Shown: positions 52,525 through 62,031, counted from the stretch's first letter. The stretch is DNA of 64,000 bases from Leadbetterella sp. (GCA_019638185.1 JAHBUH010000016.1:36288-100287), one strand, 5' to 3'. A program made the numbers and translations. Notes: generated by a model from the sequence alone, not told the origin.

Positions 52525-52590
52525 CAAAATTGCCAATTTGCTTTCGTCTGCCTATTGTGATATTTCTTGTTTGATTTGTGAGGTTTACTG
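52525..52590 (-). promoter_or_regulatory. 39-bp shared operator plus -7 box, MFS copy
   Basis: The element at 52552-52590 is 37 of 39 identical to the HMA copy and lies 19 bp upstream of CAATTTTG (52525-52532), 20 bp before the MFS start codon. TCACAA repeats 21 bp apart are kept. Confidence 0.75.
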
Positions 52591-52645
52591 ATTTACCACT
52601 ACTGAACTTGCCTGCTTCGCATCTTGCATCGCCTTTCCCAAAAAC

Positions 52646-53872
52646 CTATTTTTTCATCAGGTTTGTTTTCATAAGTACAATAGCCAAGACAGACAAGACA
52701 AGCGTAAGCACTCCACCTATCATAAAATCTTTGTTGGGGAATTGAGTGCCTAAGAACCCGGCAACAGGATAAGCTATTGCCCACCATAAATGCGAAAAAG
52801 CAAAGTGGGAACCGTAAACCTTACCCTGGTCGTTCGGCTCTATATTTTCGCCAATAAGGGTTTCAGATGGCATATCGGCAAGGGTTTGTCCTATACCTGC
52901 CAAAATCCATAGGAACATCAATCCGGTATAGGGAACAAAGTTTGCAAAGCTGATGGCAATACCGATAAGGAATGCCCCGCTTATCAGCGATATGCTCCGT
53001 GTTTTGGTTTTATCCAAACTACCTAAGAGAAAAGCGGTAATAGCCGCACCTACTCCAAACACCGACATTATCCAACCGTAATGCTTGTCGTCCAGTTGCA
53101 AAGAGGTTTTTACCAAACCAACGGTATTAACCAACACCATTGCCCCGGCGACAGCGGAGATAAATTCAATGCTCAATGAAAACCGCAAAATCTTATTACC
53201 GAATAGCAGGCGTACACCTTTAATGACTTCTTTCCAAGTATTCCCTGTTTGTGCGTTATCTGCATTCACTCCCTTTTGTAGTGCATTAAACGGGATGGTC
53301 AATATCAGTAATATGGCAATGAACAGCGTTGCCCCGTTTACAAAGAAAATCTGTTTGGCTCCCAACCATACAGCTACAATTCCTGCCAAAGCAGGACCAA
53401 ATACACTTAGCAACTGAAAGGTTGCCATCGACAAGCCGTTCGCTTCCCTGTATCGCTCTTTTTCGACTATCTGCGGGATGATAGCACGATATGTTGGTGT
53501 AAAGAATGCCGCAAATACATTCAGCGAAAATATCAACCCGTATAGCTGCCATTCTGCGGTTACAAAAGGCAGCAAACTTACAATAGCCATTCTTGCCAGT
53601 TGAGTAATTAGCAATATATTCTTCCGTTTGAATTTTTCTGATACCACTCCTGCAAAGGGGGAAAAGATAATATAAGCGGTTACCCGTAATGTAAGTGCCG
53701 ATGCCAATATAGCTGCGGCATTACCGGGGCTTATCTCGTAGGTAAGTAAAGCTAAGCCAAGCCACGTAAAGGCATCCCCGAAGAGGCTTGCAATTTGAGC
53801 AAAATAAAGCCTTGCGAAAGTGGAGTTCCGCAATGCTTTAAATGGCTCTATGATTGTTTCTATTATTGACAT
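52646..53872 (-). CDS. MFS transporter of the metal island (2)
   Basis: 408 residues with about eleven to twelve helices. The start RNSTFARLYFAQIASLFGDAF and PFAGVVSEKFKRKNIL are typical of the MFS_3 / enterobactin-exporter-like group (EntS, TetV). This is a different family from the neighbouring MFS carrier. Substrate unknown; possibly a metallophore or drug. No shared operator lies upstream, so it is probably read from the RND-operon promoter. Confidence 0.85.
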   Translation of the reverse strand: MSIIETIIEPFKALRNSTFARLYFAQIASLFGDAFTWLGLALLTYEISPGNAAAILASALTLRVTAYIIFSPFAGVVSEKFKRKNILLITQLARMAIVSLLPFVTAEWQLYGLIFSLNVFAAFFTPTYRAIIPQIVEKERYREANGLSMATFQLLSVFGPALAGIVAVWLGAKQIFFVNGATLFIAILLILTIPFNALQKGVNADNAQTGNTWKEVIKGVRLLFGNKILRFSLSIEFISAVAGAMVLVNTVGLVKTSLQLDDKHYGWIMSVFGVGAAITAFLLGSLDKTKTRSISLISGAFLIGIAISFANFVPYTGLMFLWILAGIGQTLADMPSETLIGENIEPNDQGKVYGSHFAFSHLWWAIAYPVAGFLGTQFPNKDFMIGGVLTLVLSVLAIVLMKTNLMKK

Positions 53873-53924
53873 ATTCTTTATTTTATATTTCTATACATAT
53901 TCTCTATAAATAACCAATATGATA

Positions 53925-54029
53925 TTATTGGGCTTGTCCTTTGGATATATCCAAGTGTGAAAGAACAAATGCTAATATGAGCAATGCAATAAACAGTATT
54001 ATTCCAAGAGCAATCAAACCATACTTCAT
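53925..54029 (-). CDS. Candidate 34-residue membrane peptide
   Basis: ATG at 54029 to TAA at 53925-53927. Product MKYGLIALGIILFIALLILA then FVLSHLDISKGQAQ: one strong transmembrane helix. The frame is open further upstream (LEEIKQEKNGGTNNKPLSKK) with no ATG, so the true start may be non-standard or the gene may be truncated. It sits between the adaptor gene and an MFS gene on the same strand. Support is limited to its helix and placement. Confidence 0.4.
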   Translation of the reverse strand: MKYGLIALGIILFIALLILAFVLSHLDISKGQAQ

Positions 54030-54115
54030 TTTCTTAGATAGGGGTTTGTTATTTGTACCTCCATTCTTTTCTTGTTTTATTTCTTCCAGATTTCATACCA
54101 CCGATTACAGTTGTC

Positions 54116-55312
54116 TTATTCTTCCTCTTCGGCGTTTTTAATAGCTGAAAGAATGGTATAAGCGTTTTTGATAACTACTGTAAGCTCTGCTGCATTAACC
54201 GTTGATGGTAATTCAATAGCTGTGTAGCCTGCCTGCTCAACTCCTTTTGAAACTGGAATTAATTGGAATGTATGGCTGTTTTTTGCTTGATTGGTCTGGA
54301 TAATAATATAGTCCGTTCCCTCTAATTGTACAAGAGCATCTGTTGGAACGGCATTCTGCTGCTCCGCTCCGGTTTCAAGTAATGCCTTTACATACATACC
54401 TGGAAGCAAGCCGGGTTCTTGTTTAAAATGACAGTGTACGGGTATCATTTTGTTGTTGTCCGTAGCCTGCCCAACAAGATATACTTTAGCTGTTCTTTCA
54501 TACTTGTTTTCATTCGATAATGAGAACTTAACTGATTGCCCCGGTCGAATTTTACCTAAATCTTTTTCAAAGGCATTCAATGCAAGATGCAGGTCGCTTG
54601 TGCCCGTAATCTCAAAAAGCACATCAGTGGCGGCAACGTATTTCCCAATATTCACATTGCTTACTTTAATATATCCGGCTATTGGAGCATAAAGATTTGC
54701 TGTTCTCGAAATACTATTGCTTTTCTTCAAAGCTGAACTGCTAATCCCTATAAGAGCCATCTGTTGTTCTAATCCTGAAATTTTAGCTTTCATTACTTTC
54801 AGGTCGGAACTGACCTGCTGAAAAGTTTTAGTAGCGTTGACATCTTCCGCTCTTAACTGTTGCTGTCTTTTATATTCCTCTTCCAAATATTCAAGCCGAC
54901 CGATGCTCTCCAAATACTGTTGTTGGATAGAAATAAATTCAGGATTTTCCAGTGTGGCTAATAGCTGCCCTTTTTTTACTTGTTGCCCTGGCAATAAGCC
55001 AGACGTTTTGATGTATCCGCCCAAAGGTGCTGATACAGAAGCAACACTTCCCGGTTCAGCATCTATAATACCTGTCATCTTTATTACACTACTTAGGTTA
55101 CGACTTTCGATTGCCCCTGTTTGAATGTCGGATAACTTAAATTGGTCGTCTGTAAACGTAATGGTTTTGACACCGTTTGCTGCGGTGTCGGTAGTTGTCT
55201 GTTCGGGAACTTCTTTACTTTCCGTATTACCGTCTTTTTTGTCTTTACAAGAAGATACTGTTATCAATGCAAAGAGCAGTAGCGGTAAATATTTTAATGA
55301 TAATTTTGTCAT
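54116..55312 (-). CDS. RND periplasmic adaptor (CusB/CzcB family), lipoprotein
   Basis: 398 residues. Lipobox in LITVSSCKDKKDG anchors it to a membrane. Barrel-sandwich halves are seen at SVSAPLGGYIKTSGLLPGQQVKKG and NLYAPIAGYIKVSNVNIGKYV (shown in part), separated by a coiled-coil hairpin rich in Gln/Glu/Leu, with a beta-barrel domain beyond. It bridges the RND pump to the outer-membrane channel. It ends in an acidic NAEEEE. The pump/outer-membrane fusion gene ends 17 bp upstream. Confidence 0.92.
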   Translation of the reverse strand: MTKLSLKYLPLLLFALITVSSCKDKKDGNTESKEVPEQTTTDTAANGVKTITFTDDQFKLSDIQTGAIESRNLSSVIKMTGIIDAEPGSVASVSAPLGGYIKTSGLLPGQQVKKGQLLATLENPEFISIQQQYLESIGRLEYLEEEYKRQQQLRAEDVNATKTFQQVSSDLKVMKAKISGLEQQMALIGISSSALKKSNSISRTANLYAPIAGYIKVSNVNIGKYVAATDVLFEITGTSDLHLALNAFEKDLGKIRPGQSVKFSLSNENKYERTAKVYLVGQATDNNKMIPVHCHFKQEPGLLPGMYVKALLETGAEQQNAVPTDALVQLEGTDYIIIQTNQAKNSHTFQLIPVSKGVEQAGYTAIELPSTVNAAELTVVIKNAYTILSAIKNAEEEE

Positions 55313-55329
55313 TGCTTTAAAAATTTTGA

Positions 55330-58300
55330 TTATTTGTTTCCTAAAATCGCTTCTATTGAAATTACTATCTGGTTATAGTTGTACAGGTTATCCAAATATT
55401 CCGAATGGATATTGCTTGATAGGGTGAGGTTCTGCAAATACTGGGTATAAGATATGTCACCACTCCTGAAACTCTTATCGGAATTTTTAATAATCAAATC
55501 TGCCTGTGGCAAAGCCTCTTCCTGATAATAAGTAAGCGACTTCTGGAATTTGATATATTCCTGGACAAGCTCTTTTAACCTGCCATTCAGGTTCGTGGTG
55601 GCAAGTTCCACCTCTGCCTGCGCCTTTTGTTTACTGATTTTGGAAGCGTTAACTCTTGACCTATACCCTCCGGGAAATAAAGGAATAGCTACCCCAATTT
55701 GAAAAAAGTTAAACCTGTCTTTACCAGTATAAGTGCGGTCAATCCCATTTATGGTTTGTAATCCTTTATAGGTTTGACTGCTATATCCGAGAATAATATC
55801 GGGCAACATCTTGCTTCTCTCCAAAGCCGTAGTCTGACGGTTGACCGCAATTTCCTGTTGTAGATAGCTTAATAATGGATTGACCGCAGGCGAAACAATT
55901 TGTTGTGGCAGCAACAACTCTCTTGCGACCAGTAATGTATCTGCAATGGCAATATCGTCCGTTGTATTTAAAAGTGTCTGAAGAAGCTGTTTAGCTATTT
56001 TTATATCTCCATTAGTCTTTTCAAGTTCGTTTTGTATCTGCTTTGACTGAACTGATGAAGTGATGTTTTCTAAACTGGTTGCTTCTCCTGTTTTATACCT
56101 TGTATTGCTTGCCTTGCTTAATTTCACATATATGCTGTCGAGTTCCAACAAAAGTGTTCTTCGTTCCAATGCGTATTGGTACTGAACATAAGCCAGTTTT
56201 ACGTTCCGCACAAGGTCATTTTCTGTCACAGCTTTATATGCTTGGCTACTCCTAATTTTCTCTTGTGCCAGTTTTGAGTTGTTACTGTACACGGTTGGGA
56301 AATCTATTCTTTGCCCAACATTGAGCAGATTATCCGTTATCGTAGGATTGCTGACTACGCCCTGCGTGTAAGAAAATTCTGTTTTAGGTATGGTAACACT
56401 TCCCTTTTTGAGTGCTTGTTGTAAGTTGATGTCGTAATTGGCAATTTTAACCTGTGCATTATTCTTTAAGGCTTCATCAATGGATTGCTGCAAAGTAAGT
56501 ATCCTGGTAGGTTGACCGTCTATATTTTGGGCGTTAACCAATGACGGAAGTAGAAACAAGCCTAAAATCAATATAGCGGCAGGCAGATTTTTAATTTTTC
56601 TTTTCTTTGATGGTTGGGTAAAATAGATATAAAGTACAGGTAATAGGACCAAAGTTAAAGCCGTAGCAGTAATCAATCCTCCTATAACGACCGTTGCCAG
56701 GGGGCGTTGTACTTCCGCACCGGATGAAGATGATAAAGCCATTGGCAGGAAGCCTAAGGAGGCTACCGTTGCAGTCATCAATACAGGTCTTAGTCTTACT
56801 CGTGTACCGATACGCACCCGTTCATAAATATCCGTGATACCCTCTTTCTCCAATCGGTTGAACTCTGCAATTAATACAATACCATTCAATACAGCAACTC
56901 CAAAAAGTGCGATAAATCCAACTCCGGCAGATATACTAAAAGGCATATCCCGGATAAGTAATGCGAATACTCCCCCGATAGCCGACAAAGGGATGGCACT
57001 GAATATTAACAATCCCTGTTTTAAGGAATGGAACGTGAAATATAAAAGCACCAAGATAAGTAGTAGTGCTACGGGTAACGCTACTGCAAGTCGGGCATTG
57101 GCTTCTTCGAGGTTTTTGAACTGCCCGCCATAGGTGACATAATAACCCGCAGGCATTTTCACTTTGGCAGCGATAACATCTTGAATATCGCTAACGATAC
57201 TTTTAACGTCACGGTTACGGACATTAAAGCCTACGGTAATCCGTCTTTTAGCATTATCCCGTTGTATCTGCACAGGACCTGGCTTATAGCTGATTTCAGC
57301 AACCTCGCTCAAAGGAATTTGTTGCCCCTCGGGGGTGCTCACAAACAAGTTCTGTACATCTGTTATATCTACTCGGGATGCGCTGTCGAGCCTTACAACC
57401 AAGTCAAACCGACGTTCACCCTCATAGACCTGACCTGCAACTTCGCCTGCAAACCCTGCTGCGATAGCACTGTTCACATCCTCTATGTTCATTCCGTACT
57501 GACCGATTTTGTCCCGGTTAAATTGGATATTGATTTGTGGCAAGCCAGTTATTTCTTCCACATACAAGTCTTCAACGCCATCAATAGACTTAATTTTCCT
57601 ACCAACATCAGACGCTAAATCTGATAGTATATCCAAATCCTCACCATAAATTTTTAATACAACATCCTGCTTTGCTCCGGTAAGGAGTTCATTAAATCGC
57701 ATTTGGATAGGCTGTTGAAAGCTGAATGTAGCATTTGGAATAACAGATAGTGATTGCTGCATCTTTTCAATTAGTTCTTCCCTTGTTTCTGCGCTTGTCC
57801 ATTCTTTTTTTGGCTTCAATACCACTACCATATCACCCGCTTCAATAGGCATCGGGTCGGTAGGAATTTCACCCGAACCGATTTTGTTAACCACTTGTTT
57901 TACCTCGGGGTAGTTCTTCAATAAAATAGTTTGTGCCTTTTGGGAAACGTCAATCATTTGGTTTATTGAACTTCCAACGGGAACCCTTGTTTCCACGGCA
58001 AAATCGCCCTCGTCTAACTGTGGTATAAATTCTCCGCCCATTTTATTGAATGTGATAAGCGTGATGATGAATAATACCACTGCTACTGTTACCACCATAA
58101 GTTTACGTTTCATCGCACCATTGATAATAGGGGAATACACTTTCTGTATAGCGTTCATCATCCTATCAGAGAAATTATCCTTATGCGATGTCTTCTTGCT
58201 CAATACCAAAGCCGACATCATCGGCACATAAGTAAAAGAAAGGATAAATGCTCCTAAAATTGCGAACGATACCGTCTGCGCCATAGGAGTAAACATTTTT

Positions 58301-59721
58301 CCCTCAACGCCTACCAGTGCCAACAATGGGAGATAAACAATGAGGATAATGATTTCACCAAAAGCGGCGGCTGTACGAATTTTTCGAGAACTTTCATATA
58401 CTTCTTCGTCCATTTGGTCTTGTGTAAGTTTTTCCACTCCGCCATATCGTGCCTTACTTCCTGTAATGCGGTGCATTACAGCTTCAACTATGATAACTGT
58501 ACCATCAACAATAATCCCAAAGTCAATTGCACCGAGGCTCATCAGGTTACCGGAAACACCAAACAGGTTCATCATACAGATAGCAAACAGCATTGCAAGA
58601 GGAATAACCGATGCCACAACAAGCCCGCCACGAAGATTTCCAAGAAATAAAATAAGTACAAAAACTACAATCAAAGCCCCCTCGATAAGATTGGTAGAAA
58701 CTGTTGAAATGGCTCCGTCCACTAATTTTTTACGGTCAAGGAAAGGTTCAATTTCAACCCCCTCTGGAAGACCTTTCTGTATTTCTTCAATTTTCTCCTT
58801 TACGTTAGAAATAACTTCGGATGAATTGGCTCCTTTCAGCATCATTACTATACCCGTAACCGTTTCACCTTGTCCGTTTCTGGTGGCTGCACCGTAGCGT
58901 GGACCATTTCCAAAACCTACCTCGGCAACATCACGGATAAACACAGGCGCACCGTCCTCTTTTTTAACAACGATATTTTTAATTTCTTCTACGTTCTTTA
59001 CTAAACCCTCACTGCGTATAAAATAGGCGTTCGGACCTTTGTCAATATAAGCTCCACCTGTATTCTGATTGTTTTTTTCGAGTGCGGTGAATATATCGGA
59101 TATGGTAATATCTTGACTTGCCAGTTTGTCAGGGTCAACCGCAATTTGATATTGCTTTACAAAACCACCAAAACCACTCACCTCGGCAACACCCGGTGTC
59201 CCCAGTAATTGACGTTTAATAATCCAGTCCTGAATGGTTCTCAATTCGGTGGCATCGTACTTATCCTCATAACCTTTTTTTGGATGGATTACATACTGAA
59301 AGATTTCGCCCAAACCTGTTGTGACAGGAGCCATTTCAGGGGTTCCAACCCCCTCTGGAATATTCTTCGACGCTATTGTCAGACGTTCCTGTACCTGTTG
59401 TCTGCCCCAGTAAATATCTACGTTTTCATTGAATACGATGGTGACAATAGATAGACCGAAACGTGAAAAGGAACGCATATCCTTAATTCCCGGGATACTG
59501 ACCATAGTCTGCTCCACGGGAAAGGTTACCAGTTGCTCCACTTCCTGTGCTGCCAGTGTAGGCGACACAGTGATGACCATAACCTGATTATCTGTGATGT
59601 CAGGTGTGGCATCTATGGGAAGTTTGGTAAGTGAATATGTACCCCAGCATATCAATGCCAGGGTAAATAAACCTATTACCAACTTATTCTTAATTGAAAA
59701 ATGAATGATTTTATTTAACAT
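55330..59721 (-). CDS. Heavy-metal RND pump fused to a TolC-like outer-membrane factor
   Basis: 1463 residues. Residues 1-1035 are a CusA/CzcA-type HME-RND pump. In the proton-relay helix the motif is AIDFGIIVDGTVIIVEA with Asp400, Asp406 and Glu413, the DFG...DG...E pattern of divalent-cation (Co/Zn/Cd) pumps rather than the Cu/Ag type. After a signal-like stretch (AAILILGLFLLPSLVNAQ), residues about 1065-1463 are a CusC/TolC-like outer-membrane factor. Pump and channel in one chain occur in other Bacteroidota. How the C-terminal part crosses to the outer membrane, and whether the chain is processed, is not evident; a cleavage site after VNAQ is plausible. Confidence 0.92.
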   Translation of the reverse strand: MLNKIIHFSIKNKLVIGLFTLALICWGTYSLTKLPIDATPDITDNQVMVITVSPTLAAQEVEQLVTFPVEQTMVSIPGIKDMRSFSRFGLSIVTIVFNENVDIYWGRQQVQERLTIASKNIPEGVGTPEMAPVTTGLGEIFQYVIHPKKGYEDKYDATELRTIQDWIIKRQLLGTPGVAEVSGFGGFVKQYQIAVDPDKLASQDITISDIFTALEKNNQNTGGAYIDKGPNAYFIRSEGLVKNVEEIKNIVVKKEDGAPVFIRDVAEVGFGNGPRYGAATRNGQGETVTGIVMMLKGANSSEVISNVKEKIEEIQKGLPEGVEIEPFLDRKKLVDGAISTVSTNLIEGALIVVFVLILFLGNLRGGLVVASVIPLAMLFAICMMNLFGVSGNLMSLGAIDFGIIVDGTVIIVEAVMHRITGSKARYGGVEKLTQDQMDEEVYESSRKIRTAAAFGEIIILIVYLPLLALVGVEGKMFTPMAQTVSFAILGAFILSFTYVPMMSALVLSKKTSHKDNFSDRMMNAIQKVYSPIINGAMKRKLMVVTVAVVLFIITLITFNKMGGEFIPQLDEGDFAVETRVPVGSSINQMIDVSQKAQTILLKNYPEVKQVVNKIGSGEIPTDPMPIEAGDMVVVLKPKKEWTSAETREELIEKMQQSLSVIPNATFSFQQPIQMRFNELLTGAKQDVVLKIYGEDLDILSDLASDVGRKIKSIDGVEDLYVEEITGLPQINIQFNRDKIGQYGMNIEDVNSAIAAGFAGEVAGQVYEGERRFDLVVRLDSASRVDITDVQNLFVSTPEGQQIPLSEVAEISYKPGPVQIQRDNAKRRITVGFNVRNRDVKSIVSDIQDVIAAKVKMPAGYYVTYGGQFKNLEEANARLAVALPVALLLILVLLYFTFHSLKQGLLIFSAIPLSAIGGVFALLIRDMPFSISAGVGFIALFGVAVLNGIVLIAEFNRLEKEGITDIYERVRIGTRVRLRPVLMTATVASLGFLPMALSSSSGAEVQRPLATVVIGGLITATALTLVLLPVLYIYFTQPSKKRKIKNLPAAILILGLFLLPSLVNAQNIDGQPTRILTLQQSIDEALKNNAQVKIANYDINLQQALKKGSVTIPKTEFSYTQGVVSNPTITDNLLNVGQRIDFPTVYSNNSKLAQEKIRSSQAYKAVTENDLVRNVKLAYVQYQYALERRTLLLELDSIYVKLSKASNTRYKTGEATSLENITSSVQSKQIQNELEKTNGDIKIAKQLLQTLLNTTDDIAIADTLLVARELLLPQQIVSPAVNPLLSYLQQEIAVNRQTTALERSKMLPDIILGYSSQTYKGLQTINGIDRTYTGKDRFNFFQIGVAIPLFPGGYRSRVNASKISKQKAQAEVELATTNLNGRLKELVQEYIKFQKSLTYYQEEALPQADLIIKNSDKSFRSGDISYTQYLQNLTLSSNIHSEYLDNLYNYNQIVISIEAILGNK

Positions 59722-59741
59722 ATCATGATGGTATTATAATT

Positions 59742-60347
59742 TTATTGTTTAAGGCGATACTGTCCTTTCAATTTTATCTTGACAGTTATATCCTCATTGG
59801 AATTATTCTTAAAATACCACCCTTGTGGTCCCTCGAATGGAGCAATAAAAGAGCCGACCATATTATTGGAGTAGGCAATGGTGTAGCTTTCAAAATAATT
59901 GCTGTTTCCCTTAACCTCACCATGAAAATCAAAATACAGTTCTCCTTTGTCTGTAATCCACTCATACCGGAAACTTCCATACTTTAGCATCTCCACTTTG
60001 TACTCCAAGCCCTTTCCTGCGGGTATTACCACTGTGACTTCATCGGTACGTTCCGCAAGTTGTGTGACAGGAGCGGGGTTGTCCGCCGCAGCAGGTTTGG
60101 CTACATCCGGTCCTGAACCAACGTTTTCCAGTTGTAACACTTTATGTGGTTGTGAAGTGGAAGTAGTGGCACTTTCCCCTACATATAATTTACTAAATCC
60201 TGTTGCCTTTCCAATTCCCAAAGGGTCTATCCCATACTCTGCCGGGAGTACGGCACTTACCAAGAGTACCGCTCCAACAATCAAAGCAATTACCACCTGC
60301 TTGACTATGGATTTTTTATCTAATATTTGATGTGCTATTTCTGCCAT
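59742..60347 (-). CDS. Membrane-anchored protein of the metal island
   Basis: 201 residues. One N-terminal helix (QVVIALIVGAVLLVSAVL) anchors the protein; a Pro/Ala-rich linker and a C-terminal beta-sandwich-like domain follow (GLEYKVEMLKYGSFRYEW, GQYRLKQ at the end), facing the periplasm. Such anchor proteins are found beside CusA-type pumps and HupE/UreJ genes. The function is unknown. The gene lies 20 bp upstream of the RND pump and 11 bp downstream of hupE in one transcript. Confidence 0.7.
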   Translation of the reverse strand: MAEIAHQILDKKSIVKQVVIALIVGAVLLVSAVLPAEYGIDPLGIGKATGFSKLYVGESATTSTSQPHKVLQLENVGSGPDVAKPAAADNPAPVTQLAERTDEVTVVIPAGKGLEYKVEMLKYGSFRYEWITDKGELYFDFHGEVKGNSNYFESYTIAYSNNMVGSFIAPFEGPQGWYFKNNSNEDITVKIKLKGQYRLKQ

Positions 60348-60358
60348 TTTTATTTTTT

Positions 60359-61042
60359 TTAAGAGTTAAAATAACCGACTAACTGATAGCCGAACAATAG
60401 AAAACCTGCTGCCATTAGCAGGGTATTCGTTAGGGTTGAAAACTTCAAGAAACTTGGGGACCGCCTCCAGTTGGAAATGATAAAAAGCACAAGTGCTAAG
60501 GCTATAAACTGACCTATTTCCACGCCGATATTGAAGCCAATGAGGTTTGTCAGAAGCCCTGTCCTGTCAAAACTCAATTCCTGTAATTTACTGGCTAATC
60601 CAAAACCATGAAAAAGACCGAAAATTAGAACGGCTGCTTTAGTGTTGGGCTGATAGCCCAAAAAACGTTGGAAACCTCCCAAATTATCAAAGCCTTTATA
60701 TACAATGGACAATGCAATGATTGCATCAATCAGATAAGCGTTGATTGCCATATCTGCCAACACTCCCAATAACAGGGTTACACTGTGTCCAATGGTGAAG
60801 AAACTTACATAAAGCAATACTTCCTTTGGTCTGTACAGGAAAAAGATGACACCTACAAGAAACAGTAGATGGTCATAACCTGTAAGCATGTGCTTTGCCC
60901 CAATATAAAGAAACGGTACAAAGGCTACTCCTGAATTACCACTCAAGAATGTCTGGGTATCCTCATCAACTCCGTGGGCATACGCCGAGCCTGCTATCAA
61001 TAATAATAAGGTTATTGACAGGACTATTTTTATATATCTCAT
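60359..61042 (-). CDS. HupE/UreJ-family membrane protein
   Basis: 227 residues with a signal peptide (LSITLLLLIAGSAYAHG) and six further helices. Family motifs are GAKHMLTGYDHLLFL, FTIGHSVTLLLG and FGLFHGFGLASKL; the His residues in these motifs bind metal in relatives. HupE/UreJ proteins are proposed nickel or cobalt permeases. Together with the divalent-type RND pump this suggests the island also handles Ni/Co/Zn as well as copper. Confidence 0.85.
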   Translation of the reverse strand: MRYIKIVLSITLLLLIAGSAYAHGVDEDTQTFLSGNSGVAFVPFLYIGAKHMLTGYDHLLFLVGVIFFLYRPKEVLLYVSFFTIGHSVTLLLGVLADMAINAYLIDAIIALSIVYKGFDNLGGFQRFLGYQPNTKAAVLIFGLFHGFGLASKLQELSFDRTGLLTNLIGFNIGVEIGQFIALALVLFIISNWRRSPSFLKFSTLTNTLLMAAGFLLFGYQLVGYFNS

Positions 61043-61161
61043 TTAATAAAGTGAATTTAATCGGTACATACTTCTATAAACTGCTTACAGGAGTAAGCGC
61101 AGGTGTATTATAGCGATGGAACGCTATGATAAATCTGTTAGAAGAATGTACCGGAGATTAA

Positions 61162-61395
61162 TTAATGCTTGTGCCCGTGAGCTTTGTCAATACTGTCCTG
61201 ATTTACCGTAGGTGTATGATTACCTGCGGGGTCGTGGGAATGTCCATGAGCCTTATCAATACTATCCTGATTAACCACTGGGGCGGTTGAAGATTGTTCT
61301 GAATTGGAATTGTTATCAGAGGAAGACTTTTCGTTGTTATTGCAAGCTAAAAGTGTAAGGGCAGCAAAAGCCGCTATAAAGAATGATTTTCTCAT
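61162..61395 (-). CDS. Small His-rich lipoprotein with a repeated 12-residue motif
   Basis: 77 residues. Lipobox in ALTLLACNNNEKSSSD. The mature chain carries the motif VNQDSIDKAHGH twice (HGHSHD, HGHKH), which should bind metal through His. No known family. Its place beside HupE and the multicopper oxidase suggests envelope metal buffering. Confidence 0.7.
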   Translation of the reverse strand: MRKSFFIAAFAALTLLACNNNEKSSSDNNSNSEQSSTAPVVNQDSIDKAHGHSHDPAGNHTPTVNQDSIDKAHGHKH

Positions 61396-61480
61396 CGTTT
61401 TAAAAATTTGATTGTAATAAAGAATTAATCTGCCCTAAAGATGGGGCATAAGTCAAATCCTAACTTTCGGAGATTGAAAG

Positions 61481-61897
61481 TTATGCAACGATGAAAGCGG
61501 GCGGACCACGTAAGGAATGTGCGCCGTAATGCGGAGATTGATACCTAACCTTACTGTCAGGTGGAAATGTATGTTTTTGGAAACTTACAATATACGCAAA
61601 AGGCATTTTGAAATCGCAGGGCAAAGCGTTGATTGCCTGCAAAGCCTGTTTGCTAACTATTATTTTTGAAGCATCAGACTGGGTAAATGTTACCTGTTCG
61701 CCTGAGTGGATTAATCCTGAAAATGCGAGCTGTAACGAACTTTCTTCGGGATGCTGCTTTTTGGCATCTTTGCCGTGGTGGTGGTTGTGTTGCTGACTGG
61801 CTAAGTCTGCGTGATGATGATGCGGTACTAAACCGTGTCCAAGTATAACTACCTGGGCAATAAGTAAAAATAATATGGTCAACTTTTTACGCAACAT
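61481..61897 (-). CDS. Small His-rich secreted or membrane protein
   Basis: 138 residues from the ATG at 61897 (an upstream in-frame ATG at 61960 is possible). A hydrophobic leader (LTILFLLIAQVVILGHG) is followed by a His cluster, LVPHHHHADLASQQHNHHHG, then a beta-rich part and a C-terminal tail GAHSLRGPPAFI. The same layout is common in Bacteroidota metal islands. Function probably metal binding. TACTTTTG, a -7 box, ends 5 bp before the ATG. Confidence 0.65.
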   Translation of the reverse strand: MLRKKLTILFLLIAQVVILGHGLVPHHHHADLASQQHNHHHGKDAKKQHPEESSLQLAFSGLIHSGEQVTFTQSDASKIIVSKQALQAINALPCDFKMPFAYIVSFQKHTFPPDSKVRYQSPHYGAHSLRGPPAFIVA

Positions 61898-61978
61898 CGC
61901 TACAAAAGTATAAATTAATATCCATATAACACTTCTGAAGTGCCAAAAAAAGTCTTTCATTTAGTCTTGAAAATGCAA

Positions 61979-62008
61979 AAAGGTCATAGCATAACCGCTA
62001 CAACCTTT
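61979..62008 (-). terminator. Probable terminator of the multicopper oxidase gene
   Basis: A 12-bp stem with wobble pairs (AAAGGTTGTAGC / GCTATGACCTTT on the minus strand) and a 6-nt loop, 24 bp after the stop, followed by TTTTGCATTTT. Confidence 0.65.
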
Positions 62009-62031
62009 GTCTATTCTATTTGAGAATTCAT

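Noticed and set aside
61461-61483. Hairpin TAACTTTC / GAAAGTTA as terminator of the His-rich protein gene
   Set aside because: The stem is short and AT-rich and no T run follows on the minus strand.
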